From Azolla caroliniana (lineage: Eukaryota > Polypodiophyta), in contig JBHGNT010000002.1 in NCBI GenBank assembly GCA_043228905.1, forward strand, positions 3,038,001-3,102,000: a DNA stretch of 64,000 bases. The letters are read 5' to 3'. Shown here piece after piece: positions 41,450 through 53,104 of the stretch. The number at the start of each line of letters is the position of its first letter. The first letter of the stretch is position 1. The notes beneath the pieces were generated by a model. The model saw nothing but the letters and a program-made list of their open reading frames with translations, searched no databases and was not told the DNA's origin. Position numbers and translations under genes: made by a program.

Positions 41450-41890
41450 CCATAGAATATCCCGTGGTGAGAATTTACCGTAGTATTCTATACACGTGGA
41501 TAAGTGTGAGGGTTAAATGAGAGTGTAAAGAAGGGGAGGATTACTTTTAATCCTTGGGATTGAGACAACCCATTAGGCTAAGTGTGAACTTGCCTGGGGG
41601 CCTTGGGTATCGCTATAAATAAGAGGCCTAGCTACCCTCATTTCATCATCTTGTTCACTACGTCGAGACTCTGTCTTGTGGTGGGTCAACTCTTGTAGCA
41701 AGTGCGCCAGCACTAGGTACGACTCGACACCACGATGGTGGTATGGGACGCCAATTGAGGCTCGAGTCCGTCTCGATCCCTTCGCTCGGGGGTGGTTGGG
41801 TGGATCGGCACCCTTCTTTCTCTCTCTCCTTTCTATCTAGATCTATATTCTATCCTTATCTAATGCTTACATTAGTTCATGTCTCTAATA
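41436..41890 (+). repeat. Chromovirus-1 3' LTR
   Basis: 455 bp, TGTTACGGGCATGACC...GTCTCTAATA, preceded by the polypurine run AAAGAGGGGGAG. It differs from the 5' LTR mostly by transitions. Confidence 0.88.
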
Positions 41891-42890
41891 CCTTCTGAGT
41901 CGAGTCGTCAATGAAGCTGACGAAATACAGAGCACCGCCGAGGGATTGATGTGGCATAGGACCACATATGTCCGAGTGGACCAAATTGAGTGGACTCGAT
42001 TCTCTCGGGGTAGATGAAGGGTGAGTTACAGCTATCTGCTTGCCATATTGGCAATGCTCGTAGAACTGATGATCTGAGAAGGAGAGTTTGGGGATGTATC
42101 TGGCTCTAGATAAGTGCGTGATGCCGGCCTTGCTGAGGTGTCTGAGTTGTCCGTGCTAGAGTGATGACACAGGAATGTCAACCAAAAACAGGTCACCCTC
42201 TTTGAGTGTGACGTGCAAAGGATACAATGAGTGTATCTTCGGTCCTCGAGCAAGCAAGAGGTTCCTAGTGTGGAGCGTCCACGCTCTTAATGAGAAGCCA
42301 ACACGGATGCCATCTTCATCCAATTGTCCGACTGAGATCAGTGGAATTGAGAGCTTAGGTACATGTCGGACATTGCATAACTTACTAATGTAGAGCCACC
42401 CGTAAGGTTGAGCTCTACTATGCCAATTCCAAATATGTTATAGTGTTGCGAATTTCTTACTCGAACAAAGTCGAATGTCGGGCCGTGTATTGCCGAAATT
42501 GGGATCGATGAGGAGTCACATGAAAGGATGCACCCGAATCTAAGAGCCACATGCTCGATTCTTCAGTCGTAAGAAGAACTTCTGATTCGACTAGGTTCTT
42601 AATTGATAGTATATTTGGGTCATTTGTCAATACTTCGGCTGAAGAGCCGATGTAGTTGATCTCCTTGTGTCGGCCACTCTTTTGCTCAGCTCAATGAGCC
42701 TTATTATTTTTTGCCTTGAGTGCATGGCAATCGGCTTTGATGTGTCCGGGTTTCTTGCAGTAGTTGCAGACTCGATTATCCCGGGACTTGCTTTGACTTC
42801 GCTGATTATTCGGCTGTCGTGAAGAACTTCTTCCATGGATGTTTGATTGGTCGGTTGAACCTTGTACTATGTTGTCATGAAGATCCATCA
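41891..42890 (-). pseudogene. Copia-2 gag end, protease and integrase start (decayed)
   Basis: Minus strand from about 42890: VQGSTDQSNIHGRSSSRQPNNQ, knuckle CNYCKKPGHIKADC, a degraded protease region (VRNSQHYNIFGIGIVELNL), GAG-pre-integrase remnants and the start of the integrase core (VSFIDDST). All align in order with Copia-1. Similarity to Copia-1 stops near 42890. Confidence 0.85.
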
Positions 42891-42905
42891 CTATGTGCGG
42901 ATCGT

Positions 42906-43651
42906 GAGGCGGAACTGCCAGGGTTCTGGACCGGAAGGAGTTCAAGTACGCACTAGCTTTAGCGAGAAAGGAATTAAAATAGATTGAGAGAGAGAAATTG
43001 AGATAAGATAGAACGCTTGACTTTAGATTGAGAGAGATTAAGATTGAACTCTTGACTTTAGATTTGAAGAACAAGATTGATACATCAATTGGATAACGAA
43101 TTTTTTACTTTTAATTTCTTGTTTAATACCTCGCTCCCTTTTACATTCTAATTTTTTTACCTTTCAATTTTACATTCCTTTCCTACCATCTGTCTCTTGG
43201 GTCCCACATTGGTTCTCAATGCAACTGCCCAAGTCTCTAGATGGAGTGTCCTACATGGGTATACCACCGTCCATCTCTTGGGTCTCACGTTGGCTTTCTG
43301 CAATTGCCCAAGTCTCCGGAACATGTGTGCTCCTCACATAGACACAAAGATAATAGCTTTTGCTCTGCCTTATATATGGTGAGATCCTTATTTGTCTTGT
43401 CTATGTGGGATATCTCACAGTTTTATCTTTCTCTTTTCCTTTGCAAACTTCCTACCCACATAACTTGAGACTTAGATGTCGTTTCTTATGTAGTAAAGGG
43501 CATTCGAAAGCTCTTGAAGACCTCCATCTTTTTGTACTAAGATATTAAACTTATTTAAAATAGTATTTTCACTATTATTGTTTTATATGATTCATACTCG
43601 ATTTCGTATGTTTATGTGATTTTCACACCATTGCCCAAAATCTTCACGATA
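42906..43651 (-). repeat. Gypsy-3 3' LTR (left end uncertain)
   Basis: The right end is clear (TATCGTGAAG on the minus strand). The body is AT-rich and includes two imperfect copies of a CTTGGGT(C)CCAC...GCCCAAGTCTC unit at about 43195-43320. I cannot fix the other end because no second LTR is in the window. Confidence 0.55.
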
Positions 43652-43723
43652 TCCACCCCCACCAAACCGCATGTCCTCAGTAATGTGCCAAGAAGAGAGA
43701 GTGTGAGATTTCGGCTACGGTGA

Positions 43724-45150
43724 TCAATCAGATTTCTCCACGTCTTCATTCACATCCGCCCTATTATCTTCATCGTCGAGGTGATCGAGGTCAGGATCCT
43801 CGTCTTGTCTTTTCTTGAAAATCTTTACTCTTTTCCCTGCAATGGGTACAACCAACTTTGATCCATCTAGCTCTGCAAGGTGGTATGTGGCATTATCGTT
43901 GGCACTTGTCACCACATACGGTTCGAACCATCTTCTTGCGAACTTTCTTATTGTACTGTGTTGATTGTGAAGGCTGTTGTCGTAGACCAATACCCAATCT
44001 CCTTCTTCGATCTTCTTGGGACGTAGTTGACGCGTCTTGTCGAACCAAATTTTGTTCTTCACTCGGGTTGCCTCCATCATCTTTCATGCTTTTTCAAGAT
44101 CTTCAGGTTTTCTTTCAAGTTGCCTTATCCGTGCCGCTAATAATTCTTCTCAGCTCATCTCGTTCTCCCATGGTATCGCTACCCATGAGGCGATCGTCAT
44201 TTCGATGGGCATTATCGGCTTTTGTCTATACATAAGCTCTGTTGGCATATACCCTGTCACTGAACTATGTGTAGTTCTATCGGCCCACAAGGCATAGGGC
44301 AATAGTCGTGGCCAATTCCTGACTCGACTGTTGCATGCTCGTACTATGGCTTTGACGATAGGTCCATGCCCTCGCTTGATCTTCCCATTCGCTTCTGGAT
44401 TGTAGGCAGTCGTGAGGGAGAGCTTTACGCCTAATCGTTCGAAAAGCCCCGTTGCTTCGCGTGCATCCAACTCCCCTCGGTCGGCGACTTTCTTTCCCAC
44501 ACATCTGTATCGGCAGACAACCTCTTCGAGTAGAAATTTGCAAACAGCCAACGTCATCTTATTTGTCAAGGCCCGTCCTTCCATTTGATTTGTCAAGTCT
44601 TCTCTCGCCAGAGCTAAGTACTTCATTTGTCCCACTCCCATTGGCATTGAGACCAAATCCACCATCCATTTGAAGTGTATGGTGAGCGGGTATGTCGTTT
44701 GTAGCTCATCACGATCACGTATATTCGAATGTACTTGGCATGTTTTGCATGTGGACACAAAATGGAGTACATCTTTGTACATGCTTGGCCACCAGTACTT
44801 CTCCTTCAACTTCTCGAACGTTGCCCATGTTCCTCTATGACCTGCCCAGGCACTCTCGATGAATTCGGTCATTAGCGTCACTTGCTCTTCTTTCTTCACC
44901 ACTACTCGACGTGGTATTCTTGTCCTTTTTGGATGTCGCCAAAAGAAGCCTCCCTTCAAGAAGTATTGGTAAGCTTTCTTTTGGATTCGTAGGGCCTCCT
45001 CCTTCATCAACGAAGCATCCGCCGTCATTGTTTTTAGGAATCGGCCGATCAGTAACCACTCTCCTTCGTACTCGTCCTCGTTGGAGGCGTGGAGTTAGCG
45101 TGTCCTTGTCTTCTACCGATAGTCGAGCCATCTTGAAGAAGTCTAGGGTG
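43724..45150 (-). pseudogene. Gypsy-3 integrase region of pol
   Basis: It aligns with Gypsy-1 from the spacer before integrase to the C-terminus: KKAYQYFLKGGFFWRHP, zinc finger with CKTC, VADRGELDAREATGLF, NPEANGKIKRGH and LAELDGSK. The frameshift near 45060 and stops near 44150 and 44085 (both CGA-type sites now TGA) break it. The catalytic Glu is replaced by Lys (IKR where Gypsy-1 has VER, near 44384), so the integrase would be inactive even without the stops. Confidence 0.85.
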
Positions 45151-45154
45151 AGGT

Positions 45155-45724
45155 TGTTGCGTATTTCCGCGCGTGTGTGTAGAATAAGGCGGGACCACAG
45201 GGGTCTTGGACTAGGGAGTAGATTGGAAGACGGGTATGAGCAAAGTGGAAGAGATTAACACGGTAGAGAAAGTAGAAAGAGACAATATTTATGAAGTTAT
45301 GTATATTATGGGCATTAAAGCCGCAATGTGATTACAATTGCGGCCGTGTGGGCTGGACTCAAAACATAAGTAGAATGTAAAGCCTAATCGGATAAGTAAA
45401 GAAAGAGATGAAGAAACCCTAGAAGAAACCCTAAAAGGAATAGAAACTCTCGACCTAAATGGTATACCTCTTCTCACTCAAAATAGGCAACCCTTTTACA
45501 AAGGCCGCTCCCTTCCTTTTATAGAACAAGGAGAGGGATGCGTAACAATGTGGGATAAATCCCTTTTTACATGGGATCCTCTATCCCGAATTAACTACTG
45601 TCCAGCGCCATGATGGCGCCCCTATCATCTACACGATTTGTACAAGGGTGAGTGCACATGCTCCACCCCGCAGATTCCTTTGATATTCCTCGGTTTCTCA
45701 CCATGGCTCGGAATCTTCACGACA
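45155..45724 (-). repeat. Element X LTR
   Basis: On the minus strand it begins TGTCGTGAAGATTCCGAGCC (45724) and ends near GCGCGGAAATACGCAACA (45155). The distal part resembles the F LTR more than the E LTR. Confidence 0.75.
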
Positions 45725-45805
45725 TCCACCCCCACTAAAACGCACGTCCACCAGTACGGGCCAAATTTAGGGAAGGGTGGGAGATTCCGACCGGTGAGGA
45801 ACCGG

Positions 45806-46546
45806 TGTCGCGATATTCCACGAGCGCGTGTAGGATCCGAGGCGGGGCCACGAGGGTCTTGGACTAGGGAGTGGAGGAAGAAGAATGAGACGAGGAATGG
45901 AAGCTTAACACAAGATGAGAAGATGAAGAGTAGCACATAAGCATAGACCAAAATAGATGGAAACAAGATCCACAACAAGATATGTTAAAAAACAAGCGAA
46001 TGATTACAACAATGGTGGCCACATAGGCCGCACCAAATGATATAAGGAAACCCTAACCGACTAAGTAAGAAGAAGATGAATAAGAAATCCTAACCCTAAA
46101 ATGATAAGAAGAGGAATTCTAGAACTATGTGGTATACCTCACTCACACTCAAAAATAGGCAACCCTTTCAATGGTGCCCCTTCCTCTCCTTTTATAGCAT
46201 AAGGAGAGGAAGCCGTTACAAAAGGGAGAGACTAAATATCCCCTTCATTCAATGGGGATATTTTCTTGGATTCTTGGAGGAGGGATTAATGGGGCCCTAA
46301 CTCCCACTCCTCACATATACTATTGTGCCCCTTACCCACCTCGTACTCCTATGTACCTCTCTCTCTCTCATGTGGATGTGCACATAAATGCACATCACAT
46401 TTATACTTTAGGAATCTTGTGGTGCATTTCTTACAATTTACATTTGTTCTTATTTACAAAAACATCATGTGCGTGTGCAACGTTGCACACCCCGGTTTTG
46501 CTCACTCCGCTCGGTTTTCCCCCTATGAACAAAAATCTTCACGACA
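45806..46546 (-). repeat. Element E 3' LTR
   Basis: 741 bp. Minus-strand start TGTCGTGAAGATTTTTG, end AATATCGCGACA. It contains a TATA-like CTATAAAAGG near 46193 (minus). Confidence 0.85.
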
Positions 46547-48691
46547 TTCGCCCCCACCAAACCGCACAAGCATCGGTATGTGCCAAGAAGGGGAAAGAGG
46601 TGAGATTTTTGGCCATGGGGATCAACCGAGTCCTTAGCGTCCTTGTCAACTTTGCCCGACTTCGTCTTCCACTTCGAGCAAGCTCGTCCTTCCACATGGA
46701 CCACCGTAGCCTCCCGGTCCACCATACCCGCCGTATGCTCTCGAACCGTCGGCTCCATCCGATCCACCATACTCAACGGAGTTGGTCGAACCAATGTCTC
46801 CGCCCGATCTGCCAGCCCGATCTTCACACAACTCTCTTCGGCTTCCTTCATTTTCCGCCTGCGACCTTGGGCCGAATCCTCGTTCTTCCCGTCTGTTTGC
46901 CGGATATTGCACCATGTGCTCTTCGTCCACGCTTGTTTCACCTCGGTTGCTTCCTCGACTCGGCACTATCACGCGCCAAAACTTCGTCGTCGATCATCCT
47001 CGTGCTCGTCGCTCTGCCCTTACGCAGCCACATCGCACGTCTCGCACTCCGCTCCGCTCTGCGTACCCCTTTGAAAAGGTACGTTGCTTCCCCGACATCC
47101 GTGTCGGTGCTCTTGTCTTCGATGTCCTCCGCAACATCCGATGTTGCCGCTTCGCCCCGAGGTACACCCTCTTGGTCCGCCTCGTATGTCCTCCGGATGT
47201 CCTCCGGATGTCCTCCGGATGTCCTCCGGATGCGCTCCCGATCTCTCCGATCGCACTCCGGATTCCACCCTTTGCGTGCTGCGTATGTTCCTCCTTTGGT
47301 TTTATCGTCTCCGCATGCCGAACACCTCGGCATGTCGACTCTTCCTGCTCCGCACTTGCCTTCCGTAGGCTCTTCCCGTGCGCCGATGTTGTCCCCCGAA
47401 TATGCGCTTATTCTTTGGCCCTTAGGCGACCCCATTCCGCGTTCCTTGCTTCTCCTTTGCCCGTCGTGCTCTCTCGCCGTAGAGCGTACCGTCATCCTAA
47501 CCTCCGTGTCGGTGTCCCTCGAGGCTCTCGTTACTGCCTCGCCTCGACTTGCGCCCTCTTGGCCTGCTTGGCCTTGCATACCCTTCGGGAAGCCGCCACG
47601 TTTTCTCTACCCGGTGTGTACCCCGTTGTTCTCCGTGCACCATCCTTCGCTCTTGCCGCCCATCCGCCGATCCTGGCATCTCGCCGCTTCGTCTCTCACG
47701 ACGCTTTTGCCTCTCAAATGTTCGACCAGACCGCTATCACTGGTCACTCGTTGTGGCTCTTCCGAATACATGCTCATTTGTTGGCCCTCGAGTGGATGTA
47801 GAGCATGCTCCGTTTTACGCCGTAGTGCATACTTCGTATTACGCGCCTGATCCGCCGTAGACCCGACCTCCGCGTCGGTCTCTTCGTCCTTTGTTGCCGT
47901 AGCCCCTTCCGACTCCAGCTTGCCGTCTTGGCCATGCTCGTTTGTCTTCACGCACCGGGTACACGTTTCGGTAGCCTCGTCCATTCCGGTCTCCGACTCC
48001 TTGCCGCCACCCGCCGTCTCTCCAGTCTTATGTTGATCCGCAACCGCCGAAGTCTCTAGAATAGGCGGGGAGGGTCCCTCTTGCTCTCGGCCTCTCACTG
48101 ATCCATACTCGTCGTGCCCGGTTAGCCTCCTTCTCGCTCTCATCGACTCCCATCGTAACCGTAACCGGCCGGTAAGGAGTCGATCAAACAATCCCGTTCT
48201 TGCCGGCTTCTTTCGGTTTGGGCCCGATTGACCGGCCCCCGCTTCACTCTTCTTCCGCTTCGTCTTCAGGTCTAGTCGGTTCCCGACTCTCTCCTCTTTG
48301 TCGCTCCCAACCTCTGCATCGGTCCTCTTGTATATGCCCGTTCCAGGCCTCGCATCCTCATCTTCGTACATGTTTGCTCTGGGCCACGCCTCCTCACGGC
48401 CACCGTCCTTCTCTCCGATCTTATGTTGATCCGCAACCACTGTAGTCTCCGGCCCCGGTGTCGAGGGGTCTTGCCTCCGTCCGCTACAATCCTCGTCGTC
48501 GTCTCGGTTGCCCGCCTTGCCGCTGCCACCACCCGTCGCTTTAGGTCTCACGCCGGCACTCGGGCCGACCGTCGGAGCCTCTATGACCGGTGTGGGTAAG
48601 GACCCGGCACCGCCGCTCGTTGTGTCCGTAGCCGCCTCCGTCCGAACGTCGTTGTTCGCGGCTACCCCGCCTCCGATCGTGCAAGCCTCGA
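46547..48691 (-). other. Element E gag C-terminal linker, repetitive, no pol
   Basis: Long GC-rich frames on the minus strand (for example 48716-47607) are full of Gly, Arg, Glu and Thr. They repeat short motifs: EAPTVGPSAGVRP, ADQHKTGE and ADQHKIGE. It occupies the place of protease and pol. The long plus-strand frames here are antisense shadows. The segment next to the LTR (46547-46640) carries the family polypurine tract. Confidence 0.65.
47187..47230. repeat. 11-bp tandem repeat (4 units)
   Basis: TGTCCTCCGGA is repeated four times without error at 47187, 47198, 47209 and 47220. The unit is not a multiple of three, so it changes frame within the linker. Confidence 0.9.
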
Positions 48692-49854
48692 TTACGCTTG
48701 CCGCCGTCTCTTCCATGTCGTCGTCTCGGTTGCCCGCCTTGCCGCCTTGCCGCCTGTCTCTCTAGGTCTGATGCTGGCACTCGGGCCGACTGCCGGAGCC
48801 TCTAGGATCAGTGTGTGTAAGGTCGTGGCACCGCCGCTTGTCTTCTCCCCACTCGATGTTTCGGGCTGCCATGTCTCGAATCCGTAGTTACCGGCCTCCA
48901 TGGGCGTCCCTTCACCGCAAGGCAAGAGGGTCGCTTGCTCTGCACCCTCTCCCATGTCGCTGTCGTACGCTCTCCCGGCCTCCGTATAGGCCCTGCCCTG
49001 TCTTCTACGCTTAGGGAGGCTTCTTCCTCCGCATCCTTCGATCGCCTCCAACCCGACTCCATAATAAGACCTTCTTCGGCTTCGATTTTCGCCTTCACAA
49101 GCTCGCATGCCTCCCGTATTAGCACTTCTAGGTCGAGCTCCTCCGAACCGTTTTGCGTTGAGCCCTCTTTCGGCGGTAGTGCGTAGTCACTCGCCGCTCT
49201 CTCTTTTCTGCCGCTCACGGGCTGTGTTGTGGCCAACCGCCTCGCATCATGTTGCCGGCACACCCATTCCACCTCGGACCACTCCTCAGTGAGACCGTGT
49301 GCTCCATAATCATCTTGAAGCTCAAATAAGATGTCCATCCTCTCCTCTTGATGGATCTTCTTCAAAAATAGGAGGACTTTGTCCGCCCCCACCGATCTCC
49401 GATCTCGCTTCGAGAGTTGAGAGAAATGGCGCTCGAACTCTCGGAAAGCATCCATCGCACTCGGATGGCGCCCCATCGATGCTAGCCATCGATCGAACTC
49501 ATGTCAACCTCTTCCTTCCGGTTCCGCGTACCCGTACGCCTCCAATAGAGCTCCCTCAAAGGACTCCCACGATTCGTGAGCTTCTCGGAGGTCCTGGACC
49601 TCTTCGTACCTTGATACGGCCGCCACTCGACAAAAAAAATCTAGCCTTGTCGCTTCGTCCACACCCAGCTCCGTCATCTCGGCATTGTAAGCTCTCCAAA
49701 AACTTGGGACCTCATTCCCATTGAACCGGCCGACTCGATCGACCACCCTTTCGACGACTTGTTGAGCCGCATCTCGCTTTGCCATCTTCCATCCGGCTTC
49801 CATCACAATCTTTGCCATCATCTCCTCGAAGTCGAAGTCTTCTTCCATCTCCAT
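48692..49854 (-). pseudogene. gag: Element E gag
   Basis: ATG 49854 opens MEMEEDFDFEEMMAKI, followed by RVGRFNGNEVPSFWRAYNAEM, clearly related to the Gypsy-1 and Gypsy-2 Gag. A TGA at 49504-49506 interrupts it; the same frame continues (FREFERHFSQLSKRDRRSVGADKVLLFLK) to about 49000. A frameshift then leads into the acidic linker (49108-48692). I see no CCHC knuckle, unlike the autonomous relatives. Confidence 0.8.
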
Positions 49855-49870
49855 GCTCCCTTGCTACCTC

Positions 49871-49888
49871 TTCACGTCGGGTTCACCA
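49871..49888 (-). other. Element E primer binding site
   Basis: Reverse complement TGGTGAACCCGACGTGAA, four bases from the LTR, identical to Gypsy-1 and Gypsy-2. Confidence 0.8.
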
Positions 49889-49892
49889 AATA

Positions 49893-50492
49893 TGTCGCGA
49901 TATTTTGCGAGCGCGTGTAGGATCCGAGGCGGGACCACGAGGGTCTTGGACTAGGGAGTGGAGGAAGAAGAATGAGACGAGAAATGGAAGCTTAACACAG
50001 GATGAGAAGATGAAGAGGAGCACATAAGCATAGACCAAAATAGATGGAAAAAAACAAGCGAATGATTACAACAATGGTGGCCACATAGGCCACACCAAAC
50101 GATATAAGGAAACCCTAACAGACTAAGTAAGAAGAAGATGAATAAGAAACTCTAACCCTAAAATGATAAGAAGAGGAATTCTAGAACTATGTGGTATACC
50201 TCACTCACACTAAAAAATAGGCAACCCTTTCAATGGTGCCCCTTCCTCTCCTTTTATAGCATAAAGACAGGAAGCCATTACAAAAGGGAGAGACTAAATA
50301 CCCCCTTCATTCAATGGGGATATTTTCTTGGATTCTTAGAGGAGGGATTGATTGGACCCTAACTCCCACTCCTCACATATACTATTGTGCCCCTTACCCA
50401 CCTCATACTCCTATGTACCTCTCTCTCTCTCATGTGGATGTGCACATAAGTGCGCATCACATTTATACTTTAGGAATCTTGTGGTGCATTTC
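49893..50492 (-). repeat. Element E 5' LTR, truncated
   Basis: Matches the E 3' LTR for about 600 bp, then stops at GTGGTGCATTTC and continues into unrelated linker-type sequence. Confidence 0.85.
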
Positions 50493-51125
50493 ACGCGGTA
50501 TCCTCCATCCGAGGAGCACTCGTGATGGCCCGCTTGGCCTCCGTCGACCTTCATGTCGTCCCGGTTCTTGTCACGCGCTAATCTCCATCGCCTTCGTCCC
50601 CTCGCCGTCACCTACCTTCGCCTTGGTCTTACGCTGCCACGACGGCCGAACTGCCAAGGTCTCTGGAACCAGTGTGGAGGATCCCTCTCTAGTCTTCTAC
50701 GCGAGATCACCTGAACCGGCAACCTATCTTCCCGCCGGTGTTCTCGCTCTAGCACCTCCGTGTGCCACACATTCCCCTTGTCGTGTTCGGCTCCGCCCAT
50801 GCCGACCCCCGGATTCGTCTTATGCATGCGTCGTCGGCCCTCGCCCGGCTAGATCGTGCATCGCCACTTCTCCGCATCCGAGGAACACCCCGTAGTAGCC
50901 CGCTTGGCCACTTTCGTCTTGCACTGCTGCCACCGGTTTGGAGCCTTCCGCTTGCCGTCATCCCCTCCCCCACACCAACTTGTTATCTCGGGTTTGGCCG
51001 GACACGCCAGTCGTTGCCACTCCGACTGAGCCGCTGAGATCTCCGAAGCGGGTGTGGAGGATCCTTCTCCAACCTTTGATCTTGTTCCTGGTTCCATCCC
51101 GCATAGTCTGTTTACGCGTGTGCGT
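50493..51125 (-). other. Gag-linker repeat sequence between E and F
   Basis: GC-rich sequence sharing long modules with 52185-52420, 52671-52910 and 54380-54620 (GAGGAACACCCCGTAGTAGCCCG type starts). It is probably part of element X. No intact frame. Confidence 0.55.
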
Positions 51126-51346
51126 TGTCACGTTGTTACGCGCGTGCATGTAGAAAGGGCGGGACCAGGGGGGTCGAATGAGGGAGAAAAGGGATGCCAA
51201 GAAAACTGAGTCCGGACATGTTCCAGAGGCTACCGAACACGAGAGAGAGAGAGAGAGAGAGCTTGTGCGCAACACCGACTCCAATGTACAAAAACAAAGG
51301 GGGTAGAAAAACTCGACAACATCAGAGACGCGAGTGTGCACAACCA

Positions 51347-51377
<31 letters not shown>

Positions 51378-51893
51378 CTATATATATATATATATATATA
51401 TTACAAGAAGAAGATACAACCTTGGCTTCGAGTCGGACCTAGGAAGCTCAGGATACAACAGTTGTCTACTGCCAAGCCGTCGGTCAGGGAGCTCTCGGGC
51501 TTGTTTCACCAAGCGAGGTCTTGCGTAGGAGACAGGGCCGAAACAGAACCGCTAGATGCCAAGCCTCGCTCACCCCAAAACGACGAAGAAGAAGCAGAAC
51601 TAGATGAAACCCTAGGCAAGAGAAAATAAAGAAAATAACTTACTTCGAACCTAACGGTATACCCTCCTATCTCAAAATGGGCAACCCCTCTACAAGGGAC
51701 CCTCCCTTCCTTTTATAGAGCAAGGAGAGGGACGCGTTACAATGTGGGATAAATCCCGACTTACATGGGATTCTCTGTCCCAACTTAACTCCTATTATTC
51801 ACACGTTTTTACAAGGGTAAGTGCACATGGTGCACTCCGCCGATTCTTTCGATATTCTCTGGTTTCTCACCATGGCCCGGAGTCTTCACGACA
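51126..51893 (-). repeat. Element F 3' LTR
   Basis: 768 bp. Minus-strand start TGTCGTGAAGACTCC; its other end on the plus strand is TGTCACGTTGTTACGCG. It contains (GA)n at 51241-51261 and a long (TA)n tract. Confidence 0.88.
51351..51401. repeat. (TA)n microsatellite in F 3' LTR
   Basis: About 25 TA units with one C. The matching tract in the 5' LTR (63571-63585) has only about seven, so it has expanded or contracted since insertion. Confidence 0.95.
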
Positions 51894-52140
51894 TCCACCC
51901 CCACCAAACCGCACGTCCACCGGTACGTGCCAAGTTCGGAGAAGGGTGAGAGATTCCAGCCGGTGCGGAACCAGTCTTCCGCGACCCGCATCCCGGCTTG
52001 CCGCGTTGACCGCTGCCGGTTTGAACCGTCGGCTCCAGTTTATCCTTCGCGCTTGCCTCTCTATAGGCTCGTTCGACCTGTTAATAGGTCGTTCGCCGCG
52101 AACCCGTACTATGCATGCCTTGTTGTTGGCCCTTCACTTG

Positions 52141-53104
52141 GTCGTATGCACGCTCCGCTCTCCGCTGTACGCTTCGTGTTCTACGCTTGAGGAACACTCG
52201 TAGTGGCCCGCTTGGCCACTTCGTCTTGCGCTACTGCCACCGGTTTGGAGCGTTCTGTTTGCTGTCGTCCCCTCGCCCCCATCAACTTGTCATCCCGGGT
52301 TTGGCACGCTACGCCAGACGTTGCCACTCCGAATGAGCCGCCGAGATCTCCCAAGCTGATGTGGAGGATCCTCCTCCGGACCTTGATATTGCCTCTCGTC
52401 TTCAACCGTGCAGCTTGTATCGCGCCCTCGTCCGCGTTCTCGGCATCATTGTGTGGCGTCTTCCGCTGTTCTTGTTTGGCATCGCCCGTGGCGAACGCCG
52501 TCCCGTACTCGTGCTTCAAACCGGTCCTCAATGGCCACATGCACGTCTCTCGATCCGCTCCCAAGTGTGCCTTTCCGGCTTGGCACACCACCCCATTGCT
52601 TACCCTTACCGGTTCCCCTTCGCTTGGTCGTATGCACGCTCCGCTCTCCGCTGTACGCTTCGTGTTCTACGCTTGAGGAACACCCGTAGTGGCCCGCTTG
52701 GCCACTTCGTCTTGCACTACTGCCACAAGTTTGGAGCGTTCTGTTTGCCGTTGTCCCCTTGCCCCCATCAGTTTGTCATCCCAGGTTTGGCACGCTACGC
52801 CAGTCGTTGCCACTCCGAATGAGCTGCCGAGATCTCCCAAGAAGATGTGGAGGATCCTCCTCCAGACCTTGATATTGCCTCTCGTCTTCAACCGTGCAGC
52901 TTGTAGCGCACCCTCGTCCGCGTTCTCGGCATCATTGTGTGGCGTCTTCCGCTTTCCTTGTTTGGCACCGCCCGTGCCGAACGCCGTCCCGTACTCGTGC
53001 TTCAAACCGGTCCTCAATGGCCACATGCACGTCTCTCGATCCGCTCCCAGGTGTGCCTTTCCGGCTTGGCACACCGCCGCATTGCTTACCCTTACTGGTT
53101 CCTT
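52141..53104. repeat. 486-bp tandem duplication in the F linker
   Basis: The sequence starting GTCGTATGCACGCTCCGC at 52141 repeats at 52627 with only scattered substitutions for nearly the whole unit, ending near ATTGCTTACCCTTAC. Older partial copies of the same module lie at 50830-51110 and 54300-54620. Confidence 0.88.

Larger units (their letters stand above)
37670..41890 (+). mobile_element. Chromovirus-1: decayed Ty3/gypsy with chromodomain, gag-protease deleted
   Basis: Two 455-bp LTRs flank a PBS, a 56-bp tandem repeat, RT, RNase H, integrase and a chromodomain. The flanks TCTTC (37665-37669) and CCTTC (41891-41895) are a 5-bp duplication with one transition. The uninterrupted reading of the Copia-2 integrase across the site (DDST then WAYP) confirms this. 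Gag and protease are absent: RT begins right after the tandem repeat. The 5' LTR has TA for TG at its start. Confidence 0.9.
10346..42890 (-). mobile_element. Copia-2: minus-strand copia, split by later insertions and truncated at its 5' end
   Basis: The 3' LTR (10346-10687) and the last about 130 bp of internal sequence lie to the left of Copia-3. The rest of pol lies to its right (35237-37669) and beyond the chromovirus (41891 to about 42890). Removing Copia-3 with one CTTCA copy restores the C-terminus ending like Copia-1 (RSLR..MG). The pol is closely related to Copia-1 but full of stops. Its 5' LTR and the start of gag are missing where Gypsy-3 sequence begins, near 42.9 kb. Confidence 0.85.
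42891..45154 (-). mobile_element. Gypsy-3: fragment of a Gypsy-1 relative (3' LTR plus pol 3' end)
   Basis: Minus strand. Its 3' LTR starts TATCGTGAAGATTTT at 43651 and runs left to an uncertain end near 42.9 kb. Upstream pol is present only from just before integrase, because the LTR of element X begins at 45155. The region before the LTR (GGTGGGGGTGGA) matches the Gypsy-1 polypurine tract. Confidence 0.75.
45806..50492 (-). mobile_element. Element E: non-autonomous, gag-only gypsy derivative
   Basis: Minus strand. 3' LTR 45806-46546; 5' LTR 49893-50492, truncated of its last about 140 bp. The internal 3.3 kb holds a PBS, a gag related to Gypsy-1/2 and a long low-complexity linker; I find no protease, RT, RNase H or integrase. 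The LTR start TGTCGTGAAG and the PBS match Gypsy-1, so it was probably mobilised by that family. The left flank is CCGG. Confidence 0.8.
45155..51125 (-). mobile_element. Element X: partial gypsy relative interrupted by E
   Basis: A 570-bp LTR (45155-45724), then 81 bp of internal sequence with the family polypurine run GTGGGGGTGGA, then element E. Repetitive gag-linker sequence at 50493-51125 on the far side of E probably belongs to X, up to the F insertion at GCGT. The rest lies outside the window or is lost. No pol is seen. Confidence 0.55.

Noticed and set aside
46252-47850. 532-codon plus-strand open frame
   Set aside because: It begins inside the E 3' LTR and is antisense to the E gag linker. 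The linker is GC-rich and repetitive, which opens antisense frames; no domain is seen.
51334-51629. Tyr-Ile repeat peptides around 51334-51442
   Set aside because: They are translations of the (TA)n microsatellite in the F LTR.
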